Below, in pieces: positions 26,553 to 35,261 of a DNA stretch of 64,000 nt. The stretch spans positions 744,001-808,000 of the forward strand of contig OZ223471.1 of the NCBI GenBank assembly GCA_965140775.1, read 5' to 3'. Numbering within the stretch: the first letter of the stretch is position 1; every line of letters begins with the position of its first letter. A model generated the notes under the pieces. The model ran no database searches and had not been told where the DNA came from. It saw nothing but the letters and a program-made list of their open reading frames with translations. Position numbers and translations under genes: made by a program. The DNA comes from UBA6244 sp965140775 (GTDB lineage: Bacteria > Bacteroidota > Bacteroidia > Bacteroidales > F082).

Positions 26553-26903
26553 ATGAAAATTATTTCCCTTAACGACGTTCCCGGCACCCGTGTAAAAATG
26601 GAAGGTGCTGTGGGAGCAACCAAACAAATACCACTGGCCTCCGAAGATGGAGCTCCTGTATATGCTTACCGTGTGTTTTCACTCGAAGGCGATGGCTACA
26701 CACCCTATCACCAACATCCCTACGAACACATGAATTACGTGATTGAAGGTGAAGGGTTTCTGGTGAACGAGAGTGGCGAACATCAACCCATCAAAAAGGG
26801 TGATTTTGCCCTGGTACTGCCCAACGAAAAACATCAGTACCGCAATGCTTCAGCAACTGAAAAGTTTGTGATGATTTGTGGTGTACCCAAAGCTTTTCAG
26901 TAA
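26553..26903 (+). CDS. Cupin-domain protein
   Basis: 116 residues, a single small beta-barrel cupin. The two metal-binding motifs are visible: YHQHPYEHMNYVIEGEG (His, His, Glu/His set) and DFALVLPNEKHQYRN. Start chosen at the ATG of MKIISLNDVPGT, 50 bases after the lipoprotein stop; the upstream in-frame extension is not conserved-looking. Likely cytosolic, because there is no signal peptide. Such single cupins range from isomerases to sensors, so the reaction is unknown. It may be co-transcribed with the GldN-like gene. Confidence 0.85.
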   Translation: MKIISLNDVPGTRVKMEGAVGATKQIPLASEDGAPVYAYRVFSLEGDGYTPYHQHPYEHMNYVIEGEGFLVNESGEHQPIKKGDFALVLPNEKHQYRNASATEKFVMICGVPKAFQ

Positions 26904-26905
26904 AC

Positions 26906-28036
26906 CTAAGGTTTTTGCTCTGAGTTAACAGGTCGGCTTACATAAATGCTATTGCCGCCAACCTTGTAGTCGGTGAGGTGGCCATCGCGGTTGTACGATT
27001 TCTCCACATGGGTTTCGCTTCCGGTTACGGTGTTGAATACCAATATGCTGCGATCGATTAACTTGATGTATCCGGGTTCGTCGCCTTGCAGTTGTCGCTC
27101 GATGTTTTGTTCTTTGTTGCCGGCAAATCTTTGGGTAATCTTTTTCCACTGACCACCAATAACCTTTGAAAACAGGCTTTTGTTTTCTTCGGGTCGGATG
27201 GCAACATCGGCCAAAAGGTATTCACTTTCCATGCTGCTTTCCAATAGGTTGGGCTCAGCCAGTTGTGCCGGGTCAACTTCTGCCAGGCTTTGATTAATCG
27301 GCCTTTGCGACAAACGACCCATGAGCAAAACTGCTTCCTCAGGTGTTTGTGCTTCTGCAAGGGGTTCGTCTATCAAAAACCCGGAAGGAGTGGAGGCGGG
27401 GTCAGGCATGGCAACAACCTTCCTTTCTATCAGGATAATACCGGCCTTTGTGTAGGGTGTGTTAATCTGATGTACCTGCCGTTGGGCAAAGGAGGAAAGG
27501 AAAACCTTCGGTCGGTGTGTGTTGGTGTTGAATTTGAAGAAAAAGGTAATGGCCAACAAAATGGTAAGGCTGGCTGCCACGGCAGAAACTGCAAAAACCG
27601 GAATCACCCGACGTTTTTTAAGGGCATTTTTGTTCTTATAAACCACCGACTCATCGGCTTGCAGTATCAGTTGACCATGCATCGCATATTCATCGCGTAG
27701 TTGGGGATTGGCGTGGAGAAATTGGTTGAGTTGTGTTAATTCTTCAGGACTCAGGTCGTGCTCATGGGAGGCTATAAAGTAGGTTTCGTAGTTCGATTCA
27801 CCAATTTCGCCCACTCGGGTAATGGGAGTTTTTTTTAGTTCTTGTTTAAAATCCGCCGAAATGCCCAGAGGTTCCAGAGTGGCAAGTTCCAGACCCTCAA
27901 CCTCTTCTTTTAAGTCGGGGTGTTGGTTGAGGAAGTCCATCAATTCCATTTCTGCCTCCGAAGAAAGTTGCCCATCCAGGTAGTCAACCACGAAGATTTC
28001 GTAATTGCTCAGGTCGATATGTGGTTTTCTTTTCAT
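26906..28036 (-). CDS. Single-pass membrane protein, putative anti-sigma factor
   Basis: 376 residues. The N-terminal cytosolic part (about 1-145) has two copies of a Bacteroidota anti-sigma-like segment (FVVDYLDGQLSSEAEMELMDFLNQHPDL and a second LSPEELTQLNQFLHANPQL). One transmembrane helix follows at about 146-168 (VIPVFAVSAVAASLTILLAI), then a periplasmic region rich in Ala, Glu and Gln. The gene starts 2 bases after the ECF sigma gene ends, the usual arrangement for a sigma factor and its membrane inhibitor. There is no classical zinc-binding HxxxCxxC motif. Anti-sigma activity is inferred from position and topology. Confidence 0.75.
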   Translation of the reverse strand: MKRKPHIDLSNYEIFVVDYLDGQLSSEAEMELMDFLNQHPDLKEEVEGLELATLEPLGISADFKQELKKTPITRVGEIGESNYETYFIASHEHDLSPEELTQLNQFLHANPQLRDEYAMHGQLILQADESVVYKNKNALKKRRVIPVFAVSAVAASLTILLAITFFFKFNTNTHRPKVFLSSFAQRQVHQINTPYTKAGIILIERKVVAMPDPASTPSGFLIDEPLAEAQTPEEAVLLMGRLSQRPINQSLAEVDPAQLAEPNLLESSMESEYLLADVAIRPEENKSLFSKVIGGQWKKITQRFAGNKEQNIERQLQGDEPGYIKLIDRSILVFNTVTGSETHVEKSYNRDGHLTDYKVGGNSIYVSRPVNSEQKP

Positions 28037-28038
28037 TC

Positions 28039-28524
28039 TTACAGTACGGTTTCGGCACTTACCAAATATTTCTTCAATCCTACACGGGCGCGGTAAATAT
28101 ACACTTTCACCTGTGCTTCGCTCAGTCCGGTTATTTCACCAATTTCTTCATAGCTATATCCTTCGTAGTCGCGCAACAGCACCACCGATCGTTGAATTTC
28201 GGGCAGTCGGCCCAGCGCTTCCTCAAGTACCTCCTTCAAGTCGCTGTAGCCATGTTCCACGGTTTCATTTTTGTACTCGTGCCCTTCCATACGGGTCATA
28301 CGACTGTTTTTTCTGATGCCGTCGATCATGGTGTGATAGGCAGTGGTAAACAAATACGACTTCCCTTTTTCCGGTTGCACCTCATTACGCTTTATCCACA
28401 ATTTCATAAACGACTCCTGCACCAAATCGCGCGCGATTTCAGCATCGCCCGTATTTTTCAGTAAAAACCGAAACACGCCGTCGCTGTATTCGTCCACACA
28501 GGTATTGTAGTCGGTGATGGTCAT
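28039..28524 (-). CDS. ECF-family RNA polymerase sigma factor
   Basis: 161 residues, a two-domain extracytoplasmic-function sigma. Region 2 includes DLVQESFMKLWIKR and SYLFTTAYHTMIDGIR. Region 4 has LGRLPEIQRSVVLLRDYEGYSYEEIGEITGLSEAQVKVYIYRAR, a clear helix-turn-helix. The membrane partner follows 2 bases later. Just upstream on the minus strand, TACTTTTA followed by GCGCATG is one base from the -7 consensus, so the gene may be read by the housekeeping sigma with a very short leader. Target promoters unknown. Confidence 0.93.
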   Translation of the reverse strand: MTITDYNTCVDEYSDGVFRFLLKNTGDAEIARDLVQESFMKLWIKRNEVQPEKGKSYLFTTAYHTMIDGIRKNSRMTRMEGHEYKNETVEHGYSDLKEVLEEALGRLPEIQRSVVLLRDYEGYSYEEIGEITGLSEAQVKVYIYRARVGLKKYLVSAETVL

Positions 28525-28775
28525 GCGCTAAAAGTAACTAACTTTCATACAAGCCTAGACGGATGACATGTGGAAATGTTACAACGGGAAGGATACTTTT
28601 TTAATTAGATTTCCTTGGAATGGCTTCTTGATGGATTTAACATGTATTAAATCAATGCTTTACACAAATTCTGATTATTTTTTACGGTGTACTTTTAATA
28701 TTGCACGGTTGAGGGAGCTATTCTTCTATAAACCCGGCTAAAAACTAACCTACAAGCATACAGTGCAAGAAACCA

Positions 28776-30566
28776 CTAATCATTCAGCTTCAGCACCACC
28801 AAAAACGCCTGTTGCGGTACTTCCACATTTCCCACCTGACGCATGCGTTTTTTACCCTTTTTCTGTTTTTCGAGCAATTTCCGCTTACGGGTGATGTCGC
28901 CACCATAACATTTGGCAGTTACGTCTTTACGTACGGCCTTGATGGTTTCGCGTGCGATAATTTTGGCACCTATAGCAGCTTGTATGGCGATGTCGAACTG
29001 CTGACGCGGAATGAGGTCCTTTAATTTAACACATATCCTCCTGCCGAAATCATAGGCGTTGTCCACATGAATCAAAGCCGACAAAGCATCCACAGGTTCG
29101 GAGTTCAGCAGGATGTCGAGTTTAACCAATTTGGCAGGCAGGTATCCCGAAATATGGTAATCGAAGGAGGCATATCCTTTTGAAATACTCTTGAGCTTGT
29201 CGTAGAAGTCGAACACAATTTCGCCCAAAGGCATGTCAACGGTAAGCTCAATGCGGCTGGTGGTAAGATAAACCTGATTTTTCAATTCGCCCCTTTTGTC
29301 CAGACAAAGCTTGATGATGGGGCCAATGTAATCCACGTTGGTGATAATTTGCGCACGGATATAGGGTTCTTCGATGTGGTCGATGTATTTTTGTTCGGGT
29401 AATCCCGAAGGATTGTGCACCTCGATAATTTCCTTTTTGTTGGTAATCACGCGATACGAAACGTTGGGCATGGTGGTAATCACGTTCATGTCGAATTCGC
29501 GGTCGAGGCGTTCCTGAACGATTTCCATATGCAACAAACCCAGGAATCCGCATCGGAAACCAAAACCCAGCGCCATGGATGATTCGGGCTCGAAGGTGAG
29601 CGAAGCATCGTTGAGTTGCAGTTTTTCCATGGCCGAGCGAAGCTCTTCGTATTCTTCGTTGTCGATGGGGTAGATGCCGGCAAACACCATGGGTTTTACA
29701 TTTTCAAAACCGTCGATGGCTGCCTTACAAGGGCGTTCCACATGGGTGATGGTATCGCCCACTTTCACTTCCTTGGAGGTTTTTATTCCGGAGATAATAT
29801 AACCCACATCGCCCGTTCGTAGCACGTCGCGGGTTTCCGGACGTAGGCGGAGTACCCCGATTTCGTTGGCTTCGTATTTTTTGCCCGTGTTCACAAATTT
29901 AACCTGATCGCCTTTACGTATTTCACCGCTAAATATCCTGAAGTAGGCGATAATTCCTCTGAAAGAGTTAAAAACCGAATCGAATATCAATGCTTGCAAA
30001 GGAGCATCTTCTTCGCCTTTGGGAGCCGGAATTTTGTGAACGATGGCTTCCAGAATTTTGTCCACACCATATCCGGTTTTGCCGCTGGCTTCAATAATGT
30101 CTTCATAATCGCAGCCTATCATGTCCACAATCTGGTCTTTTACCTCGTCGGGCATGGCATTGTCCATGTCCATTTTGTTGAGTACGGGAATAATTTCCAG
30201 GTCGTTTTCGATGGCCAGATACAGGTTGGAGATGGTTTGTGCCTGGATTCCCTGTGTGGCGTCAATCACCAGCAGGGCACCTTCACAAGCGGCAATGGAG
30301 CGCGAAACTTCGTAGGAGAAGTCCACGTGTCCGGGAGTGTCGATGAGGTTGAGAACGTATTTTTGGTTGTTTTCGTAGTAATCCATCTGAATGGCATGAC
30401 TTTTAATGGTAATGCCTCGCTCGCGTTCGATGTCCATATCATCGAGCACTTGTGCCTGCTGATCACGACCGGATACCGTACCTGTAATTTCCAAAAGTCG
30501 ATCGGCTAAGGTACTCTTTCCGTGGTCGATATGTGCGATAATACAAAAATTCCTGATATGCTTCAT
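28776..30566 (-). CDS. lepA: Elongation factor 4 (LepA)
   Basis: Ribosome-bound translational GTPase of 596 residues, the standard length. G motifs: AHIDHGKST near the N-terminus, DTPGH, and NKMD. The LepA-specific C-terminal domain ends with GDITRKRKLLEKQKKGKKRM. The start is the ATG of MKHIRNFCIIAH at 30566; an in-frame upstream extension of 16 codons overlaps the promoter and is not family-like. The promoter box TATTTTTG lies 5 bases from this ATG. The gene is monocistronic and divergent from the PspC gene. Confidence 0.96.
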   Translation of the reverse strand: MKHIRNFCIIAHIDHGKSTLADRLLEITGTVSGRDQQAQVLDDMDIERERGITIKSHAIQMDYYENNQKYVLNLIDTPGHVDFSYEVSRSIAACEGALLVIDATQGIQAQTISNLYLAIENDLEIIPVLNKMDMDNAMPDEVKDQIVDMIGCDYEDIIEASGKTGYGVDKILEAIVHKIPAPKGEEDAPLQALIFDSVFNSFRGIIAYFRIFSGEIRKGDQVKFVNTGKKYEANEIGVLRLRPETRDVLRTGDVGYIISGIKTSKEVKVGDTITHVERPCKAAIDGFENVKPMVFAGIYPIDNEEYEELRSAMEKLQLNDASLTFEPESSMALGFGFRCGFLGLLHMEIVQERLDREFDMNVITTMPNVSYRVITNKKEIIEVHNPSGLPEQKYIDHIEEPYIRAQIITNVDYIGPIIKLCLDKRGELKNQVYLTTSRIELTVDMPLGEIVFDFYDKLKSISKGYASFDYHISGYLPAKLVKLDILLNSEPVDALSALIHVDNAYDFGRRICVKLKDLIPRQQFDIAIQAAIGAKIIARETIKAVRKDVTAKCYGGDITRKRKLLEKQKKGKKRMRQVGNVEVPQQAFLVVLKLND

Positions 30567-30571
30567 GGGCG

Positions 30572-30579
30572 CAAAAATA
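30572..30579 (-). promoter_or_regulatory. -7 element abutting lepA
   Basis: Minus-strand TATTTTTG, then GCGCCC, then the ATG at 30566. The leader would be nearly absent. Confidence 0.55.
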
Positions 30580-30747
30580 CGATTTAAAGTGATTGTATGG
30601 GCATTCCTTTTCATAGGTAAAAAAAATATTTAAGACCTCAAAGAGAAGTGGAAAAAGCATTTAGAAACGACCTTCGTGCAATCGGACACTTATTTCGCAA
30701 TGCAAGAAATTGGTTTTACCGAAGAAACACCTCCGTTCACCGAATTG

Positions 30748-30781
30748 TTGTTCTCCATGGTGCTTCAACCACCTACTTTTG
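30748..30781 (+). promoter_or_regulatory. Promoter of the PspC/LiaF-like pair
   Basis: TTG (30748-30750), a 23-base spacer and TACTTTTG (30774-30781). The ATG at 30832 is 50 bases further on, supporting that start over an upstream in-frame one. Confidence 0.6.
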
Positions 30782-30831
30782 CTCAAGAAATTAATCAAAA
30801 TCAATTTAATACTCACTCAATAATTAATCAT

Positions 30832-31311
30832 ATGGAAACTACACAAAGATTATATCGCTCGTCAACCAACAAAGTCATAGGTGGCGTATCTGCCGGACTG
30901 GGTGACTACTTCGACCTCGACCCGGTTTTGGTGCGTGTGCTTTTCGTGCTGTTGGCCTTGTTTGGCGGTGGCGGTGTGTTTATTTATATCGTTCTTTGGA
31001 TTGTTATACCTTTGAACGTGGCTGATCCCCGGCATGCTTATCGCCATGCTTCTGCCCACTATCAAAAGGTAGAAGACGCAGAGGTAGTTGGCGACAACAC
31101 TACCAATACGATACGAACCTCCAGACAGTCCAATACCGGACTCATTGCCGGCATCATTTTAATTTTTATTGGTGGCTTATTTCTGGTCGACCGTTTGATG
31201 CCCATGGTTCATATAACATCCCTGTGGCCATTAATTTTTGTAGCTTTGGGCGTAGCTTTAATTAAACCTGAATTGTTTAAAACCTCTAAAAACCACAACC
31301 ATGAAATTTAG
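30832..31311 (+). CDS. PspC-domain membrane protein
   Basis: 159 residues. The N-terminal PspC domain (about 1-62: RLYRSSTNKVIGGVSAGLGDYF, then a hydrophobic helix) is followed by a polar linker and a second hydrophobic region (about 105-150, GLIAGIILIFIGGLFLVDRL and a further helix) of the LiaI/LiaF type. Proteins of this family sense or buffer envelope stress. The ATG at 30832 is chosen because the promoter lies just before it and the domain begins there. Its stop codon overlaps the next gene's start by 11 bases, showing translational coupling. Confidence 0.9.
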   Translation: METTQRLYRSSTNKVIGGVSAGLGDYFDLDPVLVRVLFVLLALFGGGGVFIYIVLWIVIPLNVADPRHAYRHASAHYQKVEDAEVVGDNTTNTIRTSRQSNTGLIAGIILIFIGGLFLVDRLMPMVHITSLWPLIFVALGVALIKPELFKTSKNHNHEI

Positions 31312-32200
31312 AAATATTTTTTGGGGAATCATCCTGATATTATTCGGAGTCCTCTTCACCTTGGAAAACTTAAACGTTATTGATTTCGATTGGTACAATA
31401 TGTGGCGCCTGTGGCCGGTGGTCATTATCCTGTGGGGTATCTCCATCCTTCCGGTAAAGGATATTTTCAAAGTGGGATTTGTATTGTTGGTTTTGGCAGG
31501 AAGTGTTTATTACATGGTCAACGACAATGTCAAGTGGCGCTACGTACACGATTATGGCATTGAAACCACTTCCAGTGCCATCAATCAGGAGTTTCAGGTG
31601 CCTTACGAAGATAGCATCACCACGGCCAACTTGTACATGGAAATGGCCCTCGGGTCGTTGAAAATACGAGATACCACAGATCAACTTGTTGACTTTAGCA
31701 AGAGCGGCTCACTCATCGAATACAGATATAGCTTTCTGAAAAACGACAACGATGCAGACATTCGCATCATGATGGCCGACGAATTCCGATACAAAAGAAA
31801 AAAGAACAACAACCACCTTCAGCTTAAGCTCAATCCCATTCCGGTTTGGAACCTTGACATCGAAGCAGGTATGTCGGAAGTTAACTTCGACTTGTCGGAA
31901 TATCGGGTAGAATCGTTAACCGTAGAGGGCGGCATGGCCGGATTTACTTTAAAATTGGGCAATTTGTATCCTCAAACGAAGGTGGATATCGAAAGCGGAT
32001 TTTCTGCCTTCACCCTCCGTATTCCTGAGTCGTCGGGCTGTGAATTAAAAATCAACAAGGTGCTTTCGGGTCACTCTTTCAGTGGATTTGAAAAAGTCGC
32101 CGATGGATTGTACCGAACAACCAACTTTGATGAATCAACCGAAAAGGTTCTCATGGAGTTTGATGCAGCTTTTTCCGATTTTAAAGTCATCAGATATTAA
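31301..32200 (+). CDS. LiaF-like membrane protein with toastrack-type beta domain
   Basis: 299 residues. Two to three N-terminal helices (about 5-75, LiaI/LiaF-like: FWGIILILFGVLFTLENL, LWPVVIILWGISIL) precede a beta-rich domain (about 100-299). That domain has repeats such as GSLKIRDTTD, MSEVNFDLSEY and MAGFTLKLGN, resembling DUF4097/LiaF C-terminal toastracks. It overlaps the PspC gene, so the two act together, probably in an envelope-stress response. No two-component system is nearby to complete a Lia-like pathway. A strong terminator follows. Confidence 0.85.
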   Translation: MKFRNIFWGIILILFGVLFTLENLNVIDFDWYNMWRLWPVVIILWGISILPVKDIFKVGFVLLVLAGSVYYMVNDNVKWRYVHDYGIETTSSAINQEFQVPYEDSITTANLYMEMALGSLKIRDTTDQLVDFSKSGSLIEYRYSFLKNDNDADIRIMMADEFRYKRKKNNNHLQLKLNPIPVWNLDIEAGMSEVNFDLSEYRVESLTVEGGMAGFTLKLGNLYPQTKVDIESGFSAFTLRIPESSGCELKINKVLSGHSFSGFEKVADGLYRTTNFDESTEKVLMEFDAAFSDFKVIRY

Positions 32201-32220
32201 TCGCATACGCACTTGACTGC

Positions 32221-32256
32221 AATCCTCCTCTTTTATTTTGAGGGGGATTTTTTTAT
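32221..32256 (+). terminator. Terminator of the PspC/LiaF-like operon
   Basis: AATCCTCCTC and GAGGGGGATT form a ten-pair stem (one G-T pair), followed by a T-run. Confidence 0.88.
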
Positions 32257-32309
32257 TGTGGCCAGAGGGTGGATGCTTTTTGAGGGTTCAAGGGTTCACC
32301 CCGAAGGCT

Positions 32310-33966
32310 CCTAAATTCCGCATGTCTCCGCAAAAAGAATCTGGAAGTGTTTTTATGACCAAAAAATGTAAGAAATTGTTGATTTTTTGGCTTTTTTGAC
32401 TGCATTAGCTGTAACACATTGAAAAAAGAATGCTTAAGGAGCTTCTGTGTTGATCATTTTTTCATTCTGTTGCAATGCCTTTCCTTCTACTTTTTTAGGA
32501 AAAAGTGTCAATTAGTTGATAATAAGGCTATTAATTGATTTTGGTTATGTTGAGTTCAAAGATAATGTAATGTATTTATTAGAATCTGTAAAGATTTTCA
32601 GCGTGATTTGGCGCGAACGCTTGATCCATGTTGCGGGCAAAATAATAAATCTGAACAAGAACTTTTTTACCCGGTATGTTGGTTTGAGTGTGTCAGTAAG
32701 TTGTGAAAAGTGTTGAATAATAAACACATAAATATTCTTGAAAAAAGCTGTCAATCCAAGAAAGACAGTGTTGTTTTCCAATGTTGAAAAACACATATTG
32801 TTCCATCCCCAATCGTTCTTTAGGATATCAAATTGCTTTTCTGGATTTCCCCTGTGGTTATAAAAAATGGCAACTTCAACCGGTGTCATTTCTAGATTGT
32901 TCGTTAAAATAGCCCGGTACTCATACGCATCATCGGTGAACATATCCATTTGCATGTCATCTCTTAGTTTTCTCTTGACAACAAGCCTGTATGGCTTGGC
33001 ATCAATACCATCTTCTCTGGCTTGGCTGACAAAAGGTTCTATCATGATTGATCCAACCTGCATCGGCTCATTGGTGCTATCAGTGATATGTTCCCATTCT
33101 CCTAACTGGTTAAAGTACTTGGCTATGTAGCTGTTTCTACAGCCGATATAAAAATTCTCAACATTTTGTTCCAGTAATTTTACAACATCATACTGGTAAG
33201 ATGCTGCATCAGCTCTGAAATGGGTGGCCTTTTTTATATCATTTTGGTTCAATTGCTCAAACAAGCGAGTTAGGGTATCAGACTGAAAGGCTTTTGCATC
33301 GCTGTTTCCATTCCTGTTTTCTACAAAGAGAACATGCTCCTCATTGAGATAACAAATACCGGGCTGATAACCTGGATTTCTTTTGTAGGTCATCTTACTG
33401 TCGCTCTTCTCGTTGAAGATGATGGTATTATCGTAGTCTAATGTCAGTTCTTGTGCATCAAATACCCCCTGCTGCTTTAAAAGGGATATGTTAAGTTGAT
33501 TGATAAACTCATTTGAATTGTAGGTGTGGGTGATAACTCCGCGTTTGGTTTCGCATTGTTTGTTTTCAACTGCCAACTCCTTTAACCTTCTGAGTACTGT
33601 ATCCGGACTTGGCATCTTGACAAAAGGATTGTCTTTAAAGTGACCCCTTAAATGGATTTGCAGATCCTCAATACAGTCCCCACCGCATAGATATATGCTT
33701 AACATTGAATTGATTATATCCTTCCATCGATACTCACTCTGATTGGCAAGTGTAGGAAAACTTTTCTCGATTAAGGCATTGATCTGGCTTCGCTCCAAAA
33801 AATCAAACACAAAATTTATTCCGCCAAATGCACTTATTGATTTACTTTGTTGTATCTTCACCGCAGTATTTGTTAGCACACCAAATATGGTGAAAATACT
33901 TGAACTGTAAGACTTTCTCCTGAAATGTTTTACAGTTTTTTTTGTTAATAACCTGCGGAATTAAGG
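32310..33966 (-). mobile_element. IS1380-family insertion sequence, copy 1
   Basis: 1,657 bases with terminal inverted repeats CCTAAATTCCGCA (left) and TGCGGAATTAAGG (right, one mismatch). Flanked by a perfect 4-base duplication GGCT (32306-32309, 33967-33970). The rejoined target reads CCCCGAA-GGCT-TTCGGGG, a perfect 7-bp palindrome with the element in its apex. A copy differing at only a few bases lies at 62263-63919 in the same orientation. Boundaries come from the point where the two copies stop matching. Confidence 0.95.
32545..33879 (-). CDS. IS1380-family transposase, copy 1
   Basis: DDE transposase of 444 residues starting at GTG. DDE candidates are TLDYDNTIIF, FRADAASY and the Glu in RGNPEKQFDIL, the C-terminal IS1380 signature. 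It is full length with no frameshift, so probably active. It differs from the copy at 62498 by one residue (Asp for Gly in LNQNDIKKA). An upstream in-frame extension is closed here by a TAA within the inverted repeat, which the other copy lacks. Confidence 0.95.
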   Translation of the reverse strand: MLTNTAVKIQQSKSISAFGGINFVFDFLERSQINALIEKSFPTLANQSEYRWKDIINSMLSIYLCGGDCIEDLQIHLRGHFKDNPFVKMPSPDTVLRRLKELAVENKQCETKRGVITHTYNSNEFINQLNISLLKQQGVFDAQELTLDYDNTIIFNEKSDSKMTYKRNPGYQPGICYLNEEHVLFVENRNGNSDAKAFQSDTLTRLFEQLNQNDIKKATHFRADAASYQYDVVKLLEQNVENFYIGCRNSYIAKYFNQLGEWEHITDSTNEPMQVGSIMIEPFVSQAREDGIDAKPYRLVVKRKLRDDMQMDMFTDDAYEYRAILTNNLEMTPVEVAIFYNHRGNPEKQFDILKNDWGWNNMCFSTLENNTVFLGLTAFFKNIYVFIIQHFSQLTDTLKPTYRVKKFLFRFIILPATWIKRSRQITLKIFTDSNKYITLSLNST

Positions 33967-33978
33967 GGCTTTCGGGGC

Positions 33979-34020
33979 AAGGGTTCAAATGTTCAAGGGT
34001 TCAAATGTTCAAGGGTTCAA
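33979..34020. repeat. Tandem 8-bp repeat (TTGAACCC/TTGAACAT on the minus strand)
   Basis: Alternating 8-base units, the same family as 2358-2412; the matching piece left of the IS is at 32284-32300, so the IS landed inside a repeat tract. Confidence 0.85.
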
Positions 34021-34088
34021 GAGATTAAAAGTTCAAACGATTGGCTGTTAGATTGTTATGGTGTTATTTTTTAACTTCCTAGTCCTAA

Positions 34089-34254
34089 CTTCAAGCGTGG
34101 ACGCTTGAAGCTGATGAGTAGAAGGTGTTGATCCTGCTTCAAGTGTGGACGCTTGAAGTTGATGAGTAGAAGGTGTTGATCCTGCTTCAAGTGTGGACGC
34201 TTGAAGTTGATGAGTAGTAGGTGTTGATCCTGCTTCAAGCGTCCACGATTGAAG
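34089..34254. repeat. 48-bp tandem repeat of palindromes, 3.5 copies
   Basis: Units start at 34089, 34137, 34185 and 34233 (partial). Each opens with the palindrome CTTCAAGYGTGGACGCTTGAAG followed by a 25-base linker GATGAGTAGAAGGTGTTGAT-like. The last half-unit carries CTTCAAGCGTCCACGATTGAAG, with the centre inverted. The same palindrome stands alone at 21100. Confidence 0.92.
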
Positions 34255-34313
34255 CTTTTTTTTAATTGTTGACGTGTCGCCTACATAAGATGTTTTTTTG
34301 TTCAATGGTTCAT

Positions 34314-34330
34314 CCCGTAGGCTATCGGGG
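34314..34330. repeat. Unoccupied IS-target-like hairpin
   Basis: CCCGTAGGCTATCGGGG has CCCG/CGGG arms around a GGCT-containing centre, like the two hairpins that carry IS1380 insertions in this window. Confidence 0.5.
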
Positions 34331-34348
34331 TAAATACTTAATTCAACC

Positions 34349-35227
34349 TCACATTGCGGCGATGCGATCCAGCATTTCGCCAATCAAGCGCCGCATGCTT
34401 TGCTTGTAGTTGGGATTAAATTCACTGTTTACGCGGTTGGCAATGATGTCGCACACGGTCAGGGCTTTGTGTCCCAACATGGCCGAAAGCACATACAAGG
34501 CGGAGGTTTCCATCTCAAAATTCGACACTTTATGACCATTCCAACTGAAATTGCTGGCTCTTTCGATAAAGGTTTTGTCCAGTACCTCCAAACGCAACTC
34601 CCTGCCTTGAGGCGCGTAAAACCCGGGAGCTGTGAGTGTAACCCCCTGCCGCCATCCATAACCCAGTTTTAGCAGGAGCTCCGGTGAAGCTTCAATTCCG
34701 TACGGGCGGGGTAGGCTGGGGTCGGTTTTTACCTGATTGGTAAATCGATCGGTCATTTTTTGATTGATGGCGCTTTTTCCTGCTGCATAAAAATAGGCCA
34801 GTCCGTCGAGCCCGATGGCTGAGGCCGAAACCAAAAACGAATCTACCACCGGAATATCCTTTTGCAACGCCCCCGATGTCCCCAAACGAATGAGGTTCAA
34901 CGATACTTTATTGTCGCGGGGTTGGAGCTTTTCCAAATCGATGTTAAACAAAGCGTCGATTTCGTTAATCACGATTTCGATGTTGTCGGGACCCATGCCC
35001 GTGGACATCACGCTAATGCGTTTGTTTTTGTAAGTTCCTGTATAGGTGACTATTTCGCGGTTTTTTTTGTGCAATTCCACGTGGTCGAAAAATTCTGAAA
35101 TAATGGCTGCCCTTCCCGGATCGCCCACCAACAATACGGTTTCGGCCAGTTCGCCCGGATGCAGATTGATATGATAAATGGAACCGTCCACGTTTCGCAC
35201 CAGTTCCGATTGATTAATTTTTGCCAT
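34349..35227 (-). CDS. Nucleoside phosphorylase (uridine phosphorylase-like)
   Basis: Phosphorolytic cleavage of nucleosides for salvage. 292 residues of the NP-I family: LVGDPGRAAII with the phosphate-binding Gly/Asp/Arg, RLGTSGAL, and the base/ribose site NFEMETSALYVLSAMLG. DIIANR lies near the C-terminus. Length and motifs fit the Bacteroidota uridine-phosphorylase-like branch; base preference is uncertain. It is divergent from the stress protein gene, with their promoters back to back at 35234-35296. Confidence 0.9.
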   Translation of the reverse strand: MAKINQSELVRNVDGSIYHINLHPGELAETVLLVGDPGRAAIISEFFDHVELHKKNREIVTYTGTYKNKRISVMSTGMGPDNIEIVINEIDALFNIDLEKLQPRDNKVSLNLIRLGTSGALQKDIPVVDSFLVSASAIGLDGLAYFYAAGKSAINQKMTDRFTNQVKTDPSLPRPYGIEASPELLLKLGYGWRQGVTLTAPGFYAPQGRELRLEVLDKTFIERASNFSWNGHKVSNFEMETSALYVLSAMLGHKALTVCDIIANRVNSEFNPNYKQSMRRLIGEMLDRIAAM

Positions 35228-35233
35228 ATGATG

Positions 35234-35261
35234 TTGATCAAAAAAGATTTAAGTAAATTTG
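35234..35261 (+). promoter_or_regulatory. Promoter of the universal stress protein gene
   Basis: TTG (35234-35236), a 17-base spacer and TAAATTTG (35254-35261). The ATG is 28 bases downstream. Its box directly abuts the divergent promoter's box. Confidence 0.75.

Larger units (their letters stand above)
33967..34348. other. Repeat-rich intergenic region
   Basis: 382 bases holding the right flank of the IS, an 8-bp tandem array, a 48-bp tandem array of palindromes and an empty hairpin of the type used by the IS (34314-34330). A frame on the minus strand stays open through the 48-bp array only because 48 is divisible by three. Confidence 0.8.

Noticed and set aside
34089..34254. CRISPR array
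   Set aside because: The intervals between repeats are themselves repeats, with no variable spacers, and no cas genes are present.
34048..34383. Minus-strand open frame through the 48-bp repeats as a repetitive protein
   Set aside because: The period of 48 keeps any frame open; there is no start context or family similarity, and the same palindrome occurs elsewhere in non-coding or out-of-frame settings.
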